A DNA stretch of 64,000 nucleotides from assembly GCF_030758415.1 (NCBI RefSeq), contig NZ_CP132334.1:1488001-1552000 (forward strand). The letters run 5' to 3'. A model generated the notes under the pieces. That model was not told the origin of the DNA, searched no databases, and worked only from the letters and a program-made list of their open reading frames with translations. Made by a program: the position numbers and the translations under genes. Source of the DNA: Parvularcula sp. IMCC14364. Its GTDB lineage: Bacteria; Pseudomonadota; Alphaproteobacteria; Caulobacterales; Parvularculaceae. Positions 51,677 through 60,097 of this stretch are shown piece by piece (position 1 is the first letter of the stretch; each line of letters begins with the position of its first letter).

Positions 51677-51853
51677 CTAAGCTAAACCCCGTTTGAAAAA
51701 TTTTCGTAAAAATACAACGGGTGCAAACCATGCGAAGAACATTGAAGCTATTCCAATTAAGTGCAGAAAATAATGGATCCAAAATACCAGAACAGACTGC
51801 ATGCTTGAGACTTCACTGAACGAACCATAATAGCCACTAAAAGGACTTAACAT
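51677..51853 (-). CDS. Small membrane ORF (58 residues), unknown
   Basis: From the ATG at 51853, the product has one long hydrophobic stretch (about residues 20-48, V-L-V-F-W-I-H-Y-F-L-H-L) and a basic end (L-R-K-F-F-K-R-G-L-A). It overlaps the stop of the ORF at 51847-52041 (ATGTTAA), which would allow coupling; alternatively both are one frameshifted gene. AT-rich. Not recognised. Confidence 0.3.
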   Translation of the reverse strand: MLSPFSGYYGSFSEVSSMQSVLVFWIHYFLHLIGIASMFFAWFAPVVFLRKFFKRGLA

Positions 51854-52041
51854 GCTGAAAAATGTTTCTCCGTCGGAAAAGGCGACCAAAACCTATCTAA
51901 AAAGTACAAATTCCAATTTGCAAATTCTGTTTTGTACAACCAAGTATTTTCCACCACGAGAAAAAAGAAACCATGGGCTACCACCCAAAACAGAAAACAA
52001 AAGTAGAAAATTATTTTCACGAGTACCGCTATATTTTCCAT
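51847..52041 (-). CDS. Small membrane ORF (64 residues), unknown
   Basis: From the ATG at 52041 it encodes one hydrophobic segment (about residues 5-30, V-L-V-K-I-I-F-Y-F-C-F-L-F-W-V-V-A-H) and then W-L-Y-K-T-E-F. The ribosome binding site is weak. AT-rich and unlike the neighbouring core genes. May be the first half of a gene split by a frameshift at the T-rich tract near 51880. Confidence 0.3.
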   Translation of the reverse strand: MENIAVLVKIIFYFCFLFWVVAHGFFFLVVENTWLYKTEFANWNLYFLDRFWSPFPTEKHFSAC

Positions 52042-52091
52042 TTCTTTAAAAGGGAATATAGCAAATTTCCGAAAACAGCTCAAGTGAATTG

Positions 52092-52262
52092 CCCTATTCA
52101 GAACGGCCCTCCGCTCCGGGCCGAGGGGCACTCTTTCACCGCTGCGCCTAGGTCGAGGGCGAGACTCGTATGAGCGGTCATCCCTCGCCCATTAACGGCC
52201 CAGCTTAGTCCGGAAAGACCATCAAAATCCAGCCCCGATGAGACTGTTCTATCTTGCTGAGC
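52092..52262. other. GC-rich foldable patch, possible structured RNA remnant
   Basis: Inside an AT-rich stretch lies a short GC-rich segment with hairpins: CGGCCC/GGGCCG with an 8-base loop (about 52101-52120) and GGGCGAG/CTCGCCC (about 52154-52188) enclosing a smaller CTCGTATGAG stem. The minus strand also has a 71-codon frame, which I take as incidental. It could be a fragment of a group II intron or other structured RNA; no reverse transcriptase is present. Confidence 0.3.
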
Positions 52263-52575
52263 GCCAAGAAAGATCCTACTATATACGAACCATAAACCAG
52301 TCCCCTGTCGCATTTCTAAATAGCTGAGACTTTCGCAAATCTACTTTGCCTTAACATTTTGATTTAATTAATTTATAAATAGCACTTGCTATCCGAGAAG
52401 ATTAGCCATGCCTGTTGCCTGAATACCTGTGTGAGGACCCGGTTGTTTTCAGTTTTTCCGAGTTCCCATTCAGGCTTCAGGCTCTATACGAAGCATTCCT
52501 GATCTTGAAAGATTATGCTTCGCTTATCCGCCATATTGGCTTGTGTTTTCGTTGAGCACACAAATATCCCCTCAC
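52263..52575. other. Intergenic stretch without recognised genes
   Basis: AT-rich, no ORF with coding character on either strand, no clear terminator or tRNA. Confidence 0.5.
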
Positions 52576-53172
52576 TTAGGGGTATTGGAAACGAATCTCG
52601 CAAGAGTCGAATGGATCCGTACTAATCCGAAAATCTTCATAGGCTTGCAGAGTCAGTCCCAATTGCGACAGTGCGCCGGAATTTATTTCACGCTGCATAG
52701 AAGTGTATGTCTCAAGACTAACTTGCGAGAGGTCACTGTATTTCTGTGCTGAAAGCAACTTCGCTTCCGAAGGATCATTCCGAAGTATTGCATCGTAACA
52801 CTCCCGAGGCCTTAGAACCATGTACGTTACGTTGTTCGTACCACTGGGCTGCACCAACCCAAGCATGTAATATGGATTTCCGCTTTTATGGTAAATCGCA
52901 AACCCTGATGGCAAATTGTTTTCACCGTCCGGATCTTTGGCAGCACTACTCTCTGGCAAATGAAAGTAAATACCTGCTCTGTTAATACTCCCATCAAATA
53001 TTTGTTCTGTGCAGACATATTCATTTATGCGGGTAGTTTCCTTGCAAGTCTGCCAATGACCACTACCGCCCCAGTTCCCGCCTGTAAATACCGAGTCCGG
53101 ATCTACAGCAGCAGGCCTTTCCGGCGCACACGCTGATAATAACAAGACAAGGCTCACAACTTTCATTCTCAT
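52576..53172 (-). CDS. Predicted lipoprotein, unknown function
   Basis: 198 residues from the ATG at 53172 (AGGA seven bases upstream). Signal V-V-S-L-V-L-L-L-S-A-C gives a lipobox near residue 15. The mature protein has Cys at about positions 43, 54, 123 and 192, W-G-G-S-G-H-W-Q-T-C near the start, and mixed strand/helix content. No family recognised. It begins nine bases after the truncated NxC-motif ORF, so the two were probably one operon; by analogy it could be a cognate periplasmic partner or immunity protein. That is inference. Confidence 0.55.
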   Translation of the reverse strand: MRMKVVSLVLLLSACAPERPAAVDPDSVFTGGNWGGSGHWQTCKETTRINEYVCTEQIFDGSINRAGIYFHLPESSAAKDPDGENNLPSGFAIYHKSGNPYYMLGLVQPSGTNNVTYMVLRPRECYDAILRNDPSEAKLLSAQKYSDLSQVSLETYTSMQREINSGALSQLGLTLQAYEDFRISTDPFDSCEIRFQYP

Positions 53173-53181
53173 TTTTTTGTC

Positions 53182-53379
53182 CTACGGTCTGTATGAACAT
53201 CCCCAAACACGGGACCTGAAAAAACCCTTCTGCCGTTCCCTGAAGTTTTGCACATTTGGAGCCACGTGAAAATCCAATTGCCTCCTTGGAACACCAGCCT
53301 CAAGAGCCAAAGCATTCGCCACATCACCACAATTATGGTTAGTGAGTCCATACTCCACACCGTCCCTAGGCCAGTGCAA
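53182..53379 (-). pseudogene. C-terminal stump of a larger protein with N-x-N-C motif
   Basis: About 65 codons, W-P-R-D-G-V-E-Y-G-L-T-N-H-N-C-G-D-V-A-N then D-F-H-V-A-P-N-V-Q-N-F. The Y-x-L-x-x-N-N-C pattern is typical of papain-like or NlpC-like domains at the C-terminus of secreted effectors and amidases, where the Cys is catalytic. A stop codon lies three codons upstream of the first possible (TTG) start and the frame has no credible start, so the 5' part is missing. The break lies just beside the core gene at 53402. Confidence 0.45.
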
Positions 53380-53401
53380 CTGGACTTAATTCCAGCCTTA
53401 T

Positions 53402-53581
53402 TTAGCGCCGTGTGCGTAATAGCAGGAGTGAGATTGCGATGCCGCCAAATGCGATAAGGGGATTGGGCACAAGGCTCACCGAGAATGGCGATATGCCGAG
53501 GGCTTCAAGCACACCTATGATGGCTGCCAGAGAACAGAATATCAGTACAAAATAGAGAAAATAGCGCAGCAGACTATCCAT
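53402..53581 (-). CDS. 59-residue membrane protein
   Basis: ATG at 53581 with a perfect AGGAGG five bases upstream. Two hydrophobic segments (about 5-28 and 40-55), ending L-L-R-T-R-R. Too short for many gene callers. Follows the hydrolase gene by about 47 bases on the same strand. Its ribosome binding site lies in a 16-base perfect palindrome (53587-53602). Function unknown. Confidence 0.65.
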   Translation of the reverse strand: MDSLLRYFLYFVLIFCSLAAIIGVLEALGISPFSVSLVPNPLIAFGGIAISLLLLRTRR

Positions 53582-53586
53582 TCAAA

Positions 53587-53602
53587 CCTCCTGATCAGGA
53601 GG
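53587..53602. promoter_or_regulatory. Perfect palindrome covering a ribosome binding site
   Basis: CCTCCTGATCAGGAGG is fully self-complementary. On the minus-strand transcript its 3' half is the AGGAGG site of the 59-residue ORF, so folding would hide it. It may also help end the hydrolase transcript. Confidence 0.55.
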
Positions 53603-53627
53603 ATACCAGAGTTTTCCAGCCTTGCAA

Positions 53628-54356
53628 TCAGGCCGCCTCTTCCGCCGTCTCGGCCAACTTCCTGGCAATGATAGTCCAGACCTTGGGGTTCACGCCGAGG
53701 CCAAAATGCGACCCGGAAACTTCGATATTATCGGCTTGCGCATTATAGACATCGACGGAGGCGCGCCAGCCAACAACACCATCAGTTTTTGAATAAACGG
53801 ATGTTACAGGCTGCGTGAAACCGATCGAGTTACGCTCGTGCACTTCCTCTTCAAATCTGTCGAGATCTATGCCCCGTGCCCGCGCGTAGAATGCGCCTAC
53901 GGATGTATATTTCGGGCCACCAATGATAGGTGTGCCGAGCGTAATGACTTCACGGACCGAGTCCGCATAAAGCCGCGTTACTTCGCGCGCGACAACGCCG
54001 CCAAGGCTCCAGCCAATCAGGGTGACCTGCTGGCCGAACGTCTGTTCAAGATCCTCGACCCGCGACCCGAGACGCTCAATATCTTCATCCACGTTGCCCC
54101 GATTGGTGCCAAGGCCCCACGGATAGACATCATAGCCGAGAAACTTGAGATACTGGGCCAATGGCTCCATCGATAATTCTGGCGCGAGATAGCCCGGCAA
54201 AAGTACGACCGGACGGCCATCACCGCGCGGCGCGGTCAAAAGGCCGGGCGCTGTGTGAATGAAAGAAAAGAACTGGAACGGTGTACGTGCTTCCATCAGG
54301 AAGGAAAGCGGCCCCGGACGCCTGCAATAATCAGGCATTTCGATGGTGGCGGTCAT
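53628..54356 (-). CDS. Alpha/beta hydrolase (lipase/PGAP1-like)
   Basis: 242 residues. V-V-L-L-P-G-Y-L-A-P-E near residue 49 is the oxyanion loop; the nucleophile elbow is I-G-W-S-L-G-G-V-V-A near 114; the terminal G-S-H-F-G-L-G holds the probable His. No signal peptide. Resembles the esterase family with class-2 lipase features that recognises acyl or membrane-linked substrates; the substrate is unknown. Confidence 0.8.
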   Translation of the reverse strand: MTATIEMPDYCRRPGPLSFLMEARTPFQFFSFIHTAPGLLTAPRGDGRPVVLLPGYLAPELSMEPLAQYLKFLGYDVYPWGLGTNRGNVDEDIERLGSRVEDLEQTFGQQVTLIGWSLGGVVAREVTRLYADSVREVITLGTPIIGGPKYTSVGAFYARARGIDLDRFEEEVHERNSIGFTQPVTSVYSKTDGVVGWRASVDVYNAQADNIEVSGSHFGLGVNPKVWTIIARKLAETAEEAA

Positions 54357-54412
54357 AGGCGCAAATCCTTACTTTCGGCGATTACGTAATATAGCGCAAT
54401 AAATTAGAATTG

Positions 54413-55261
54413 TTATTCTAATTCCCACTCCAGCGTCATGCCATCAAAAGCAGGCAGAACGCCCGCAGGCAGCGTTTTCTCCAGGCTGCGATAGTCCATA
54501 TCCACATGCAGGTTGGTCAGAATGGCACCCTTTGGCCGCACGCGGGCAATCCAGTCCAGGGCTTTGTCGAGATGCGCATGACTGACATGCGGCTTATAGC
54601 GCAGTGCATCTACAATCCAGATTCTGGTGCCCGTCAGCAACGCAAAGCTTTCTTCAGGCAGGTCATGCACATCACTGGAATAGGCGATGCCCCCCTGCCC
54701 GCCAAAGATAAAGCCGAGCGAATCAACATTCCCATGATGTTGCAGGAACGGTGTGAATGGGACGGGGCCTGTCGGACCATCAATTTCCTGCGTGGTCCCG
54801 TTAACCGGCATTTCGCGATGCTCAAGGATGGAGGGATAATAACTGCCCGGTGCCTGTTCGAAGCAATAGGAAAAGCGGTTCAGCAGATGGCCAGTTGTTG
54901 CCTTGTCCACATAGGTAGGTATGCGCGCCATCATGTTCAGGGCAATAACACGCAAGTCGTCTATGCCGTGGCACTGATCTGCATGATCATGCGTATAAAG
55001 AACACCGTCCAGACGACCACATTGCGCCATCAGCAACTGCTCGCGCAGATCTGGAGAAGTATCCACCAGAACAGTCGTAAGCTCCGGTGCTGCCCACCCG
55101 TGCGTTTCATGCGCCCGCTGCACCAGCAAAGAGCAACGCCTGCGCCTGTTTTTGGGCTCGGCAGGATCACACGCCCCCCAATTACCCTTCCCGTCAGCCC
55201 CTCCCGGACGCGGCACACCGCCGGACGAGCCACAGCCGAGAATGATCGCGCGCAGCTTCAT
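54413..55261 (-). CDS. MBL-fold metallohydrolase (PhnP-like)
   Basis: 282 residues. L-G-C-G-S-S-G-G-V-P-R near the N-terminus; metal motif Y-T-H-D-H-A-D-Q-C-H-G-I-D-D-L-R, in which the His after Asp is Gln. I recall this HADQ form as common in alphaproteobacterial members. Later S-D-V-H-D-L and H-A-H-L-D-K. Likely a phosphodiesterase acting on a small molecule. Overlaps tatD by four bases (ATGA), the conserved tmk-holB-tatD-MBL block. Confidence 0.88.
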   Translation of the reverse strand: MKLRAIILGCGSSGGVPRPGGADGKGNWGACDPAEPKNRRRRCSLLVQRAHETHGWAAPELTTVLVDTSPDLREQLLMAQCGRLDGVLYTHDHADQCHGIDDLRVIALNMMARIPTYVDKATTGHLLNRFSYCFEQAPGSYYPSILEHREMPVNGTTQEIDGPTGPVPFTPFLQHHGNVDSLGFIFGGQGGIAYSSDVHDLPEESFALLTGTRIWIVDALRYKPHVSHAHLDKALDWIARVRPKGAILTNLHVDMDYRSLEKTLPAGVLPAFDGMTLEWELE

Positions 55262-56052
55262 GTCACCAGCGCTTTGCTACGGTCAGCTTTGCTGAAGAGA
55301 CGGAAAAAATTGTCGGTCGTCACACGCGCAATTTCTTCGGGGGTCACATTTTTGAGTTCGGCCAGCTTGTCAGCCACATGCACGACATGGGCTGGCTCGC
55401 AGCGCCGCCCCCGATGTGGTACTGGCGCCAGATATGGGCAATCTGTTTCGATCAGCAACCGGTCTAGCGGCACCATGTCAGCGATGGCGCGAACATCATC
55501 GGCTTTCCTGAAAGTCAGGATCCCTGAAAAGGAAATATAAGCGCCCAGCTCCAGCGCTTTCTGTGCCAGGGACATGCCGGACGTATAGCAATGCATCAGC
55601 AAGGGTAGAGGCTTCACCTGATCTGCTTCCGAAAGCATTCCCTGCATCTGATCATCAGCGTTGCGCGTATGGATAATCAGGGGCAGCTGCAGCTCCTGTG
55701 CGGCTTCTATATGGGCCTGAAACACCGGCTCCTGATCAGAGAGTTTCGAGTACTCATAGTAAAGATCAAGGCCACACTCCCCAATGCCTACTGCCTCTGA
55801 TTGCCTTGCCAACTCTATCAGTTCTGCAGCTGTAAGCTCGGGATAATCTTTCGCGTGATGCGGATGAACACCAACAGAATGCCAGATATGCTCATGCGCA
55901 GAGCTGATCGCCTGAATAGCTGGTTGCGAACTCAGCTGGTCAGAGATAGCAAGCATGGCCCCTATCCCGGCTTCATGTGCACGTGCCAGAACCTCGTCGA
56001 GATCATCCTCGTACTTCTCTCCATGCAGATTCACATGACTATCAACCAGCAT
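55258..56052 (-). CDS. tatD: TatD-family metal-dependent deoxyribonuclease
   Basis: 264 residues from the ATG at 56052; a longer frame to 56166 overlaps holB and was rejected. TIM-barrel hydrolase with G-E-C-G-L-D, I-H-T-R-N-A, H-C-Y-T-S-G and E-T-D-C-P-Y-L. The first metal motif reads D-S-H-V-N-L-H rather than the usual H-x-H, so one ligand is Asn. Coupled to holB upstream (TGATG) and to the MBL gene downstream. Confidence 0.9.
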   Translation of the reverse strand: MLVDSHVNLHGEKYEDDLDEVLARAHEAGIGAMLAISDQLSSQPAIQAISSAHEHIWHSVGVHPHHAKDYPELTAAELIELARQSEAVGIGECGLDLYYEYSKLSDQEPVFQAHIEAAQELQLPLIIHTRNADDQMQGMLSEADQVKPLPLLMHCYTSGMSLAQKALELGAYISFSGILTFRKADDVRAIADMVPLDRLLIETDCPYLAPVPHRGRRCEPAHVVHVADKLAELKNVTPEEIARVTTDNFFRLFSKADRSKALVT

Positions 56053-57095
56053 CAGGCCGCCTCTCTCAGGATTGCGCGGCTCTTGATGCCCATTGTCAGC
56101 AAAAGCTGTCCGCGCTCTGTGTTCAGTGCCTCGCCCGCCTCGACAAGTAGTTTCAACTCTTCCCATATGCGCACGAGCGTGGCGGGTGATGTAGAAGCAA
56201 AGGCCTGAATGTCATTTGCTGCTTCACCAACGGCATTCTGACGCGCCTGTTGGCTGATCTTCTGTAACAGGATCATGCGGAAGCTGCGCCACAAATCATC
56301 GGCTGACTTCGGTGATAATTTGTCAGCAAGGGTATTGAATCCTGCGCTGGATACAAGAACGGATAAGAATTCATCAGCCAGCGCCGCAGCTTCAAGCCCC
56401 TCTCCTTTTGCCAGATGTATGGCGTAGCCGGGCCTGCCCCCACTGATCGCAGCAATATGCCGGGCATCACCAGAGGACAGTTGCGCATCAGTTTCAAGGA
56501 AGTCAGCGACCGTTTCTTCAGGTAATGTCTGCAATGAAAGAACCCGGCATCTTGAGCGTATCGTGGGCAGTAAACGACCGGGCGCGTTGACCAGCAGTAA
56601 TACCAGCGCACCCTTGGGCGGCTCTTCCAGCACTTTCAAAAGCGCATTTGCTGCGTTACGGTTGAGATCATCAGCACTGTCAATAATGGCAACACGCTTA
56701 CCGTTTGCGCTGGTGCGCCCCATATCAGAGATGAGGTTGCGAATGGTTTCTACTGATATTTCAGTGGCATAGCGCTGCTTCTTCTCATCCCAGATGCGCT
56801 CGGCAATATAAAGATCAGGGTGCGCCTTCTGGTTGATGAGCCGTACTATCTTCGAAGACATATCAACAGCAAGTGTCTCATCATCCTGAAATGCCTCAGC
56901 TCCGGAAAGCACAGCCCGTGCCAGACGATAGGCCAGCGTTGCCTTACCGATGCCAGACGGACCACAGATCATCCATCCATTGCTCAGGGCATTTGCGTTC
57001 AGCAGGCGGCGCAGGAATCTTTCCTGCTTCAAATGGCCAACAAATGAATGGCGCTGCTCGGGCAGCAGAATGATGTCAGGTTCCGTATCAGTCAT
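56052..57095 (-). CDS. holB: DNA polymerase III delta-prime subunit
   Basis: 347 residues, AAA+ clamp-loader subunit. P-loop I-C-G-P-S-G-I-G-K-A-T near residue 43; sensor-1-type region L-L-L-V-N-A-P-G and arginine-rich R-S-R-C-R-V-L. Overlaps tmk by eight bases. metG, often between holB and tatD in relatives, is absent here. Confidence 0.93.
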   Translation of the reverse strand: MTDTEPDIILLPEQRHSFVGHLKQERFLRRLLNANALSNGWMICGPSGIGKATLAYRLARAVLSGAEAFQDDETLAVDMSSKIVRLINQKAHPDLYIAERIWDEKKQRYATEISVETIRNLISDMGRTSANGKRVAIIDSADDLNRNAANALLKVLEEPPKGALVLLLVNAPGRLLPTIRSRCRVLSLQTLPEETVADFLETDAQLSSGDARHIAAISGGRPGYAIHLAKGEGLEAAALADEFLSVLVSSAGFNTLADKLSPKSADDLWRSFRMILLQKISQQARQNAVGEAANDIQAFASTSPATLVRIWEELKLLVEAGEALNTERGQLLLTMGIKSRAILREAA

Positions 57096-57732
57096 GATGC
57101 CCCCCGCCTTTTACCGGCAGCCATGCTTTTATAATGGCGAGAATATCCTGTGTGACTTTATCCTGCGTCTGATCAGCCTGAATGACCTTGCAGCGATCCG
57201 GCTCTTCTGCGGCAATCTGGAGAAAAGCAGATCTTACCCGCTCGTGATAGGCGCGCCCCTTTTTCTCAAAACGGTCATCGCCTCCTCGCGTCTTTGCCCG
57301 TTCCAGCCCCGCTGCAACCGGCAGATCGAATATGAATGTCAGATCAGGGCCGGTATTGCCAACAACAGCCCTTTCGATCTGGCGCAGGGCTGTCATGTCG
57401 ATGCCCCCCGCACCGCCCTGATACGCACGCGTTGAATCCATGAACCGATCGCATAGCACTATACTACCCGCCTTGAGTGCCGGACGAATAGTGCGTGCCA
57501 AGTGCTCTGTGCGCGCTGCATTCATTAACAGGCATTCGCCCATATCCGTCCATGAAGCCGTATCCCCGCTGACCAGCAGGTCCCGGATCTGCTCTGCTTG
57601 TGGTGCGCCGCCAGGTTCACGTGTCATCATAACAGTGTATCCAGCATCACGAAGCCAGTCAGCAAGCACAACAATCTGGGTGGACTTTCCAGCGCCTTCA
57701 ACGCCCTCAAAGGTAATGAAGGAACCGTGCAT
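57088..57732 (-). CDS. tmk: Thymidylate kinase
   Basis: 214 residues. P-loop F-E-G-V-E-G-A-G-K-S-T-Q at residue 8, dTMP site T-R-E-P-G-G-A-P near 36, D-R-F-M-D-S-T-R-A-Y-Q-G-G near 96. Makes dTDP. Three bases downstream of the D-Ala-D-Ala carboxypeptidase gene; this block forms one tightly packed operon. Confidence 0.97.
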   Translation of the reverse strand: MHGSFITFEGVEGAGKSTQIVVLADWLRDAGYTVMMTREPGGAPQAEQIRDLLVSGDTASWTDMGECLLMNAARTEHLARTIRPALKAGSIVLCDRFMDSTRAYQGGAGGIDMTALRQIERAVVGNTGPDLTFIFDLPVAAGLERAKTRGGDDRFEKKGRAYHERVRSAFLQIAAEEPDRCKVIQADQTQDKVTQDILAIIKAWLPVKGGGHHD

Positions 57733-57734
57733 AT

Positions 57735-58934
57735 CTATTCTATATCAGCCGCACTGGGCGGTGTCAGCAATGCCCGCGCGCCCTGTGCCAGTTTGCCGAA
57801 CAACCCGATGCCCGGAACTCTCTCAGCAGTAAACAGAGGATATTCCTGCGCTTCCTCTCCCGGCAAATCAATGCGCAACAATGCAACCTGCTGATTGGCT
57901 TGAAGCGGCGCTTTCAGCGGCCCCGTATAGACAAGAGTTGCTCTTGCGCCGGCCAACTTTCGGCGATGCATTGTGTAAGCGACATTGTTGCTCAGCCGCA
58001 AAGGCACGGCCGCTTTCTCGCCCATGAAGACCTCCGCCTCCCCCACAATATCTCCAGATGCAAAAAATGTCCGCGTGTCAAACTCGGAAAACGCAAGCCC
58101 CATCATGCGGTTCGCTTCGCGCGCACGCTCGTTCATTGTAGGTAGCCCCGCCAGTACGACAATGCGCCGTTGCCCGTTAACGCTCGCGGCACCAACAACG
58201 CCATATCCTGCTTCTTCCGTATGACCTGTCTTTAGCCCCTCTGCCCCGTCAAAGCCGGCAATCAACGGGTTACGGTTTTGCTGGGTAATGTTCGACCAGG
58301 TAAACTCCGGCAGCTGGAACAGGGAATAATACTCTGGATAGGTATGAATAATATGCTGTGCCAGCAGCGCCAGGTCGCGCATGCTCATGCGCTGACCTGG
58401 ATCAGGCAAACCGGTCGGATTGGCGAAACTGGACTGCACCAGTCCCAGTGCACGCGCTTTCCGGTTCATCAAGGAAACAAATTCCGCCGGGTCAGCAAGC
58501 TGGCTTTCATTTTCGATACGACCGACCAGTGGCGCCGTCAGGTTTTGTGCGACAACAAGACAGGCATCATTTCCGGAAGCAACGATGATACCCTTTAACA
58601 ATTCCCGTAACGGTATCGTTGTATCCACCAGCACAAACATTTTGGAGCCACCAAGCTGCCAGGCTTCAGTACTGACATAGAATTCCGTATCAAGAGTGAC
58701 GCGCCCTTCCTTGAGGGCATCAAAAACCACTGCCAGAGTCATCAATTTACTCATTGAAGCAGGCGGTATGCTCTCGAAAGCATTCTTCTCATAAAGGATG
58801 ACGCCAGAGGTATCATCAATGATGATGGCGTGTGTCGCCTGCGTACTGAAATATCGCTCAGCCGCAAAAGCTGGCAGGCTGAGTGCCGTAATAACAAGAG
58901 ACAGAAATGAGATTGTCGCTGAACGCGCAAACAT
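57735..58934 (-). CDS. dacF: D-alanyl-D-alanine carboxypeptidase (PBP5/6 type)
   Basis: 399 residues. Signal peptide ending near A-F-A-A-E. Active-site motifs: S-M-S-K near residue 60, S-G-N-D near 122, K-T-G-H near 226. The C-terminal PBP5_C domain ends in a possible amphipathic anchor. Trims pentapeptides in peptidoglycan. First gene of the dac-tmk-holB-tatD-MBL run; rlpA lies upstream on the same strand. Confidence 0.93.
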   Translation of the reverse strand: MFARSATISFLSLVITALSLPAFAAERYFSTQATHAIIIDDTSGVILYEKNAFESIPPASMSKLMTLAVVFDALKEGRVTLDTEFYVSTEAWQLGGSKMFVLVDTTIPLRELLKGIIVASGNDACLVVAQNLTAPLVGRIENESQLADPAEFVSLMNRKARALGLVQSSFANPTGLPDPGQRMSMRDLALLAQHIIHTYPEYYSLFQLPEFTWSNITQQNRNPLIAGFDGAEGLKTGHTEEAGYGVVGAASVNGQRRIVVLAGLPTMNERAREANRMMGLAFSEFDTRTFFASGDIVGEAEVFMGEKAAVPLRLSNNVAYTMHRRKLAGARATLVYTGPLKAPLQANQQVALLRIDLPGEEAQEYPLFTAERVPGIGLFGKLAQGARALLTPPSAADIE

Positions 58935-58978
58935 GTGGCCGACTTTACGAGATTGCTTGCCTTCTTATACGGCGCTCA

Positions 58979-60097
58979 TCAGAGCCGGACAATACGTGCG
59001 TCTGCAAAGCCTTCGCTTTTTGCCCGCTCCAGGGCTGATTCAGCCTCTTCGCGTGACGTGAACGGGCCAAGGCGAACCTTGTATAACCAGCCGCCCCCAC
59101 GTTTTTCTGTTCGCAGGGATCTGACCGGCTGGCTATCCTCGAAAAGGGCAATCACCTTGTCAGCATTGCTGCGAGCTGAAAATGCTGCAACCTGAACGGT
59201 GTAACGCCCCGCAACCGGGCTGTCGGGTTCTGATAGGCTGTCGCTGGCTCTATCCACACCAACTGGGCGCCGTGTCACTTTGGGTGGGGCGATCGTGCTG
59301 ACATTAGCGAGGTTTTCCGCCGGTATCGCCGTTTCGACAACCATCTCCTCAGCCCGGGCCACAGCCACTTTTGCATCCCTGATAAGCGCAGCATCAAGGT
59401 CTGACTCAGATGCCAGCGGTTTGGTGACGGTAATTTCGGGCCCAGTGGCAATACGTGTCCTGACGGTATCATATTGCGGGTTCGCCTGATTGCTCGCGGC
59501 ATGGGTTACGCGCGCCAGACGCCCGTTTTGAAATGCTTCCGGCTCACCAAGGGCCAATATGGCATCATCTAAACTTGCCTCTCCGAGATATTCAACGCGT
59601 ACCCGCGCCAGTCCATCATGGCGATAGCCGATTTCTTCAGCCGCAGCCCGGGAGAGATCTATCACCCGCCCATGCGCAAACGGGCCCCGGTCATTCAATC
59701 TCAGGTTGATCGACTTCCCGTTTTCCAGATTAGTCACACGCACGATAGAGGGAAGCGGCAGGGTAGGATGTGCCGCTGTCAGCCGGTTCATGTCAAAAAT
59801 CTCGCCATTGGCTGTCTTACGGCCATGAAACTTCGGCCCGTACCAGGAAGCGACGCCCTGTGCGTCATAATCCTCATCCACTTCGGGGTAATACCAGATG
59901 CCAGCCACCTTGTAGGGGTTACCGACTTTCCGGTGCGGGCTGGCTTCACCATATGGGTTTTTGCCCGCTGGCTGCGAGGTGCCCCCCGTAATGGATGACG
60001 GGGCTGGCGGCAGATCCGTGTTCGAGGCACAGGCCGAAACCAGTACAAGGCCTAACGCGACAAGACAGCTATGCCGTAAGGAATTTGAGACAGCCAT
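58979..60097 (-). CDS. rlpA: Septal ring lytic transglycosylase RlpA
   Basis: 372 residues from the ATG at 60097 (AAGGG upstream; TTG at 60103 rejected). Lipobox L-V-S-A-C near residue 22. DPBB domain (about 85-175): A-S-W-Y-G-P-K-F-H-G-R-K-T-A-N-G and catalytic Asp in R-L-N-D-R-G-P-F. C-terminal SPOR domain from about 295 (Y-T-V-Q-V-A-A-F) binds denuded septal glycan. Confidence 0.94.
   Translation of the reverse strand: MAVSNSLRHSCLVALGLVLVSACASNTDLPPAPSSITGGTSQPAGKNPYGEASPHRKVGNPYKVAGIWYYPEVDEDYDAQGVASWYGPKFHGRKTANGEIFDMNRLTAAHPTLPLPSIVRVTNLENGKSINLRLNDRGPFAHGRVIDLSRAAAEEIGYRHDGLARVRVEYLGEASLDDAILALGEPEAFQNGRLARVTHAASNQANPQYDTVRTRIATGPEITVTKPLASESDLDAALIRDAKVAVARAEEMVVETAIPAENLANVSTIAPPKVTRRPVGVDRASDSLSEPDSPVAGRYTVQVAAFSARSNADKVIALFEDSQPVRSLRTEKRGGGWLYKVRLGPFTSREEAESALERAKSEGFADARIVRL

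Noticed and set aside
52098-52313. 71-codon minus-strand ORF in the GC-rich patch
   Set aside because: Composition fits a foldable non-coding segment; no ribosome binding site and no family recognised.
53169-53360. 63-codon minus-strand ORF overlapping the NxC stump
   Set aside because: Alternative frame of the stump; no recognisable features.
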